64,000 bases of DNA, taken from positions 22,739,501-22,803,500 of the forward strand of contig NC_092593.1 of the NCBI RefSeq assembly GCF_047663525.1, read 5' to 3'. How positions within the stretch are numbered: position 1 is the stretch's first letter; the number at the start of each line of letters is the position of its first letter. This document shows positions 63,161-64,000 of the stretch, one piece after another. Made by a program: the position numbers and the translations under genes. The notes beneath the pieces are model-generated. The model was not told the DNA's origin. It saw only the letters and a program-made list of their open reading frames with translations, and did no database searches. This stretch comes from Anas platyrhynchos (lineage: Eukaryota; Chordata; Aves; Anseriformes; Anatidae).

Positions 63161-63549
63161 CTGTTTATAAAGAAAAAAAAAAAAAAAAGTGTTGTCCTGC
63201 TGGATAACTTAGTGGAAAAAAGTTGGAGACAGATTCGTGTCCTGAACTTTCTAATATTACTCGACTGCAGACCACAAGGAACTTGGTGAGATACTGCCTT
63301 GTAAAGGGATTCCAGTTAACATCTGAGGAAAAAAAAAGTCCCTTGAAGCACTAAAGCTTTTGCACTTTAAAGAGTTCACGCACGCATTCCAACAAGACCT
63401 TGGACATTATAAATCTAAATAGAAACCGGATCTGACAGGATGGGAAAACAAAGGGCTCACATTCATTAGTCTAGCCACATCAGTAAGGATTGTATTTACC
63501 TATTACAAAGACAAATGCAAAGCTCACACCTAGAACAAAATAATTCCAT
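63161..63549 (-). other. ATF2: ATF2 upstream intron, edge part
   Basis: No gene or exon is recognised here apart from the A/T-run acceptor of the UTR exon at its left end. The ATF2 first exon and its CpG-island promoter are not in the window. Confidence 0.5.
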
Positions 63550-64000
63550 GCAATACTACAGGCTGAGGGCCAAATGATTGTCAAGCAGCTTTGGGGCAGA
63601 ACCTGTAACTCCTGGAGGACAACAAACTGAACTCGATTCAGCAGCATGTCACTTGCAGCATTGAAAGCTAACAGCATCTTGGGCTGAATTAGCAAGAGCA
63701 GTGCAAGCAGATCAAGGGAAGTGATTATTCTCCTTTATTTGGCACTCATGATGCTACAGCTGTAGTACTGTGTCCAGCTTTGAGCCCTTAAAAACACAGC
63801 AGATGACAAACTGTAGAGAAACCAGCTGGGGCCCCACCAAAATAGTTAGGGGGCTGGACTACTGCATACAAGAGGAGTAGCACGGAGAAAAGTTTGTTCA
63901 GCCTGGAGAAAGAAAGCTAAGGAAGGACCTAGTTTCTTTCTCTCTCACACTACATTATGTGTTATTATACAGAGGACAGATAAATGGCATCTTGAAAAAA
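63550..64000 (+). mobile_element. CR1 LINE 3' region, running off the window
   Basis: Diverged but continuous CR1 landmarks in order: CAATACTACAGGCTG, CTGGAGGACAACAAACTGAA, TTCAGCAGCATG, GCATCTTGGGCTGAATTAG, AAGTGATTATTCTCC, TAGTACTGTGTCCAGCTTTG, TTGTTCAGCCTGGAGAAAG, and AGGACAGATAAATGGCATC near the edge. It covers the end of the reverse transcriptase ORF, heavily mutated, and the start of the 3' UTR. An old, non-functional copy. Confidence 0.85.

Noticed and set aside
1..64000. tRNA, rRNA, snRNA genes, CRISPR arrays or operon-type features
   Set aside because: None seen. The DNA is vertebrate, and no cloverleaf, A/B box pair or snRNA-like sequence was recognised by eye.

Overview
The window is vertebrate nuclear DNA, almost certainly from a bird and probably close to chicken. 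The signs are GT-AG introns of several kilobases, AT-rich non-coding DNA with one sharp CpG island, no mammalian Alu/L1-type repeats, and interspersed repeats that are mostly CR1 LINE 3' ends (several ending in the ATTCTATG-like octamer). One MIR-like CORE-SINE relic is also visible.

Two genes can be supported, both on the minus strand and head to tail (reading from high to low coordinates: ATF2, then CHN1). ATF2 fills about 18.7-63.2 kb: a probable 45-nt 5' UTR exon (63116-63160), eleven coding exons (59754 down to 21108) and a 3' UTR that may end near 18.7 kb. The first exon and promoter lie beyond the right edge. The eleven exons join in frame into 487 codons plus a stop. The protein has the N-terminal C2H2 finger, the TPTP activation motif, the P/Q/S-rich middle, the bZIP and the C-terminal SQ sites. 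No frameshift or early stop was found, so the gene looks intact.

At 3.0-4.4 kb is a CpG island holding the first coding exon of CHN1 (alpha2-chimaerin): 19 coding bases read MALTLF plus one base, followed by a consensus donor. Bases 1-3395 are therefore the start of CHN1 intron 1, and the rest of the gene lies off the left edge. The 4.4-18.7 kb interval between the genes shows no convincing gene, only simple repeats, small inverted repeats and stretches that may be conserved non-coding elements.

No new multi-gene system is evident. The main observations are: the avian ATF2 start, where an in-frame TAG removes the 18-residue N-terminus of mammalian ATF2 and the upstream AUG instead opens an 11-codon uORF overlapping the real start as AUGA; an exact 26-bp palindrome centred on an E-box in ATF2 intron 2; a 50-nt fold-back in intron 9; a quasi-palindrome inside an old CR1 copy; and an RFX X-box in the CHN1 CpG island.
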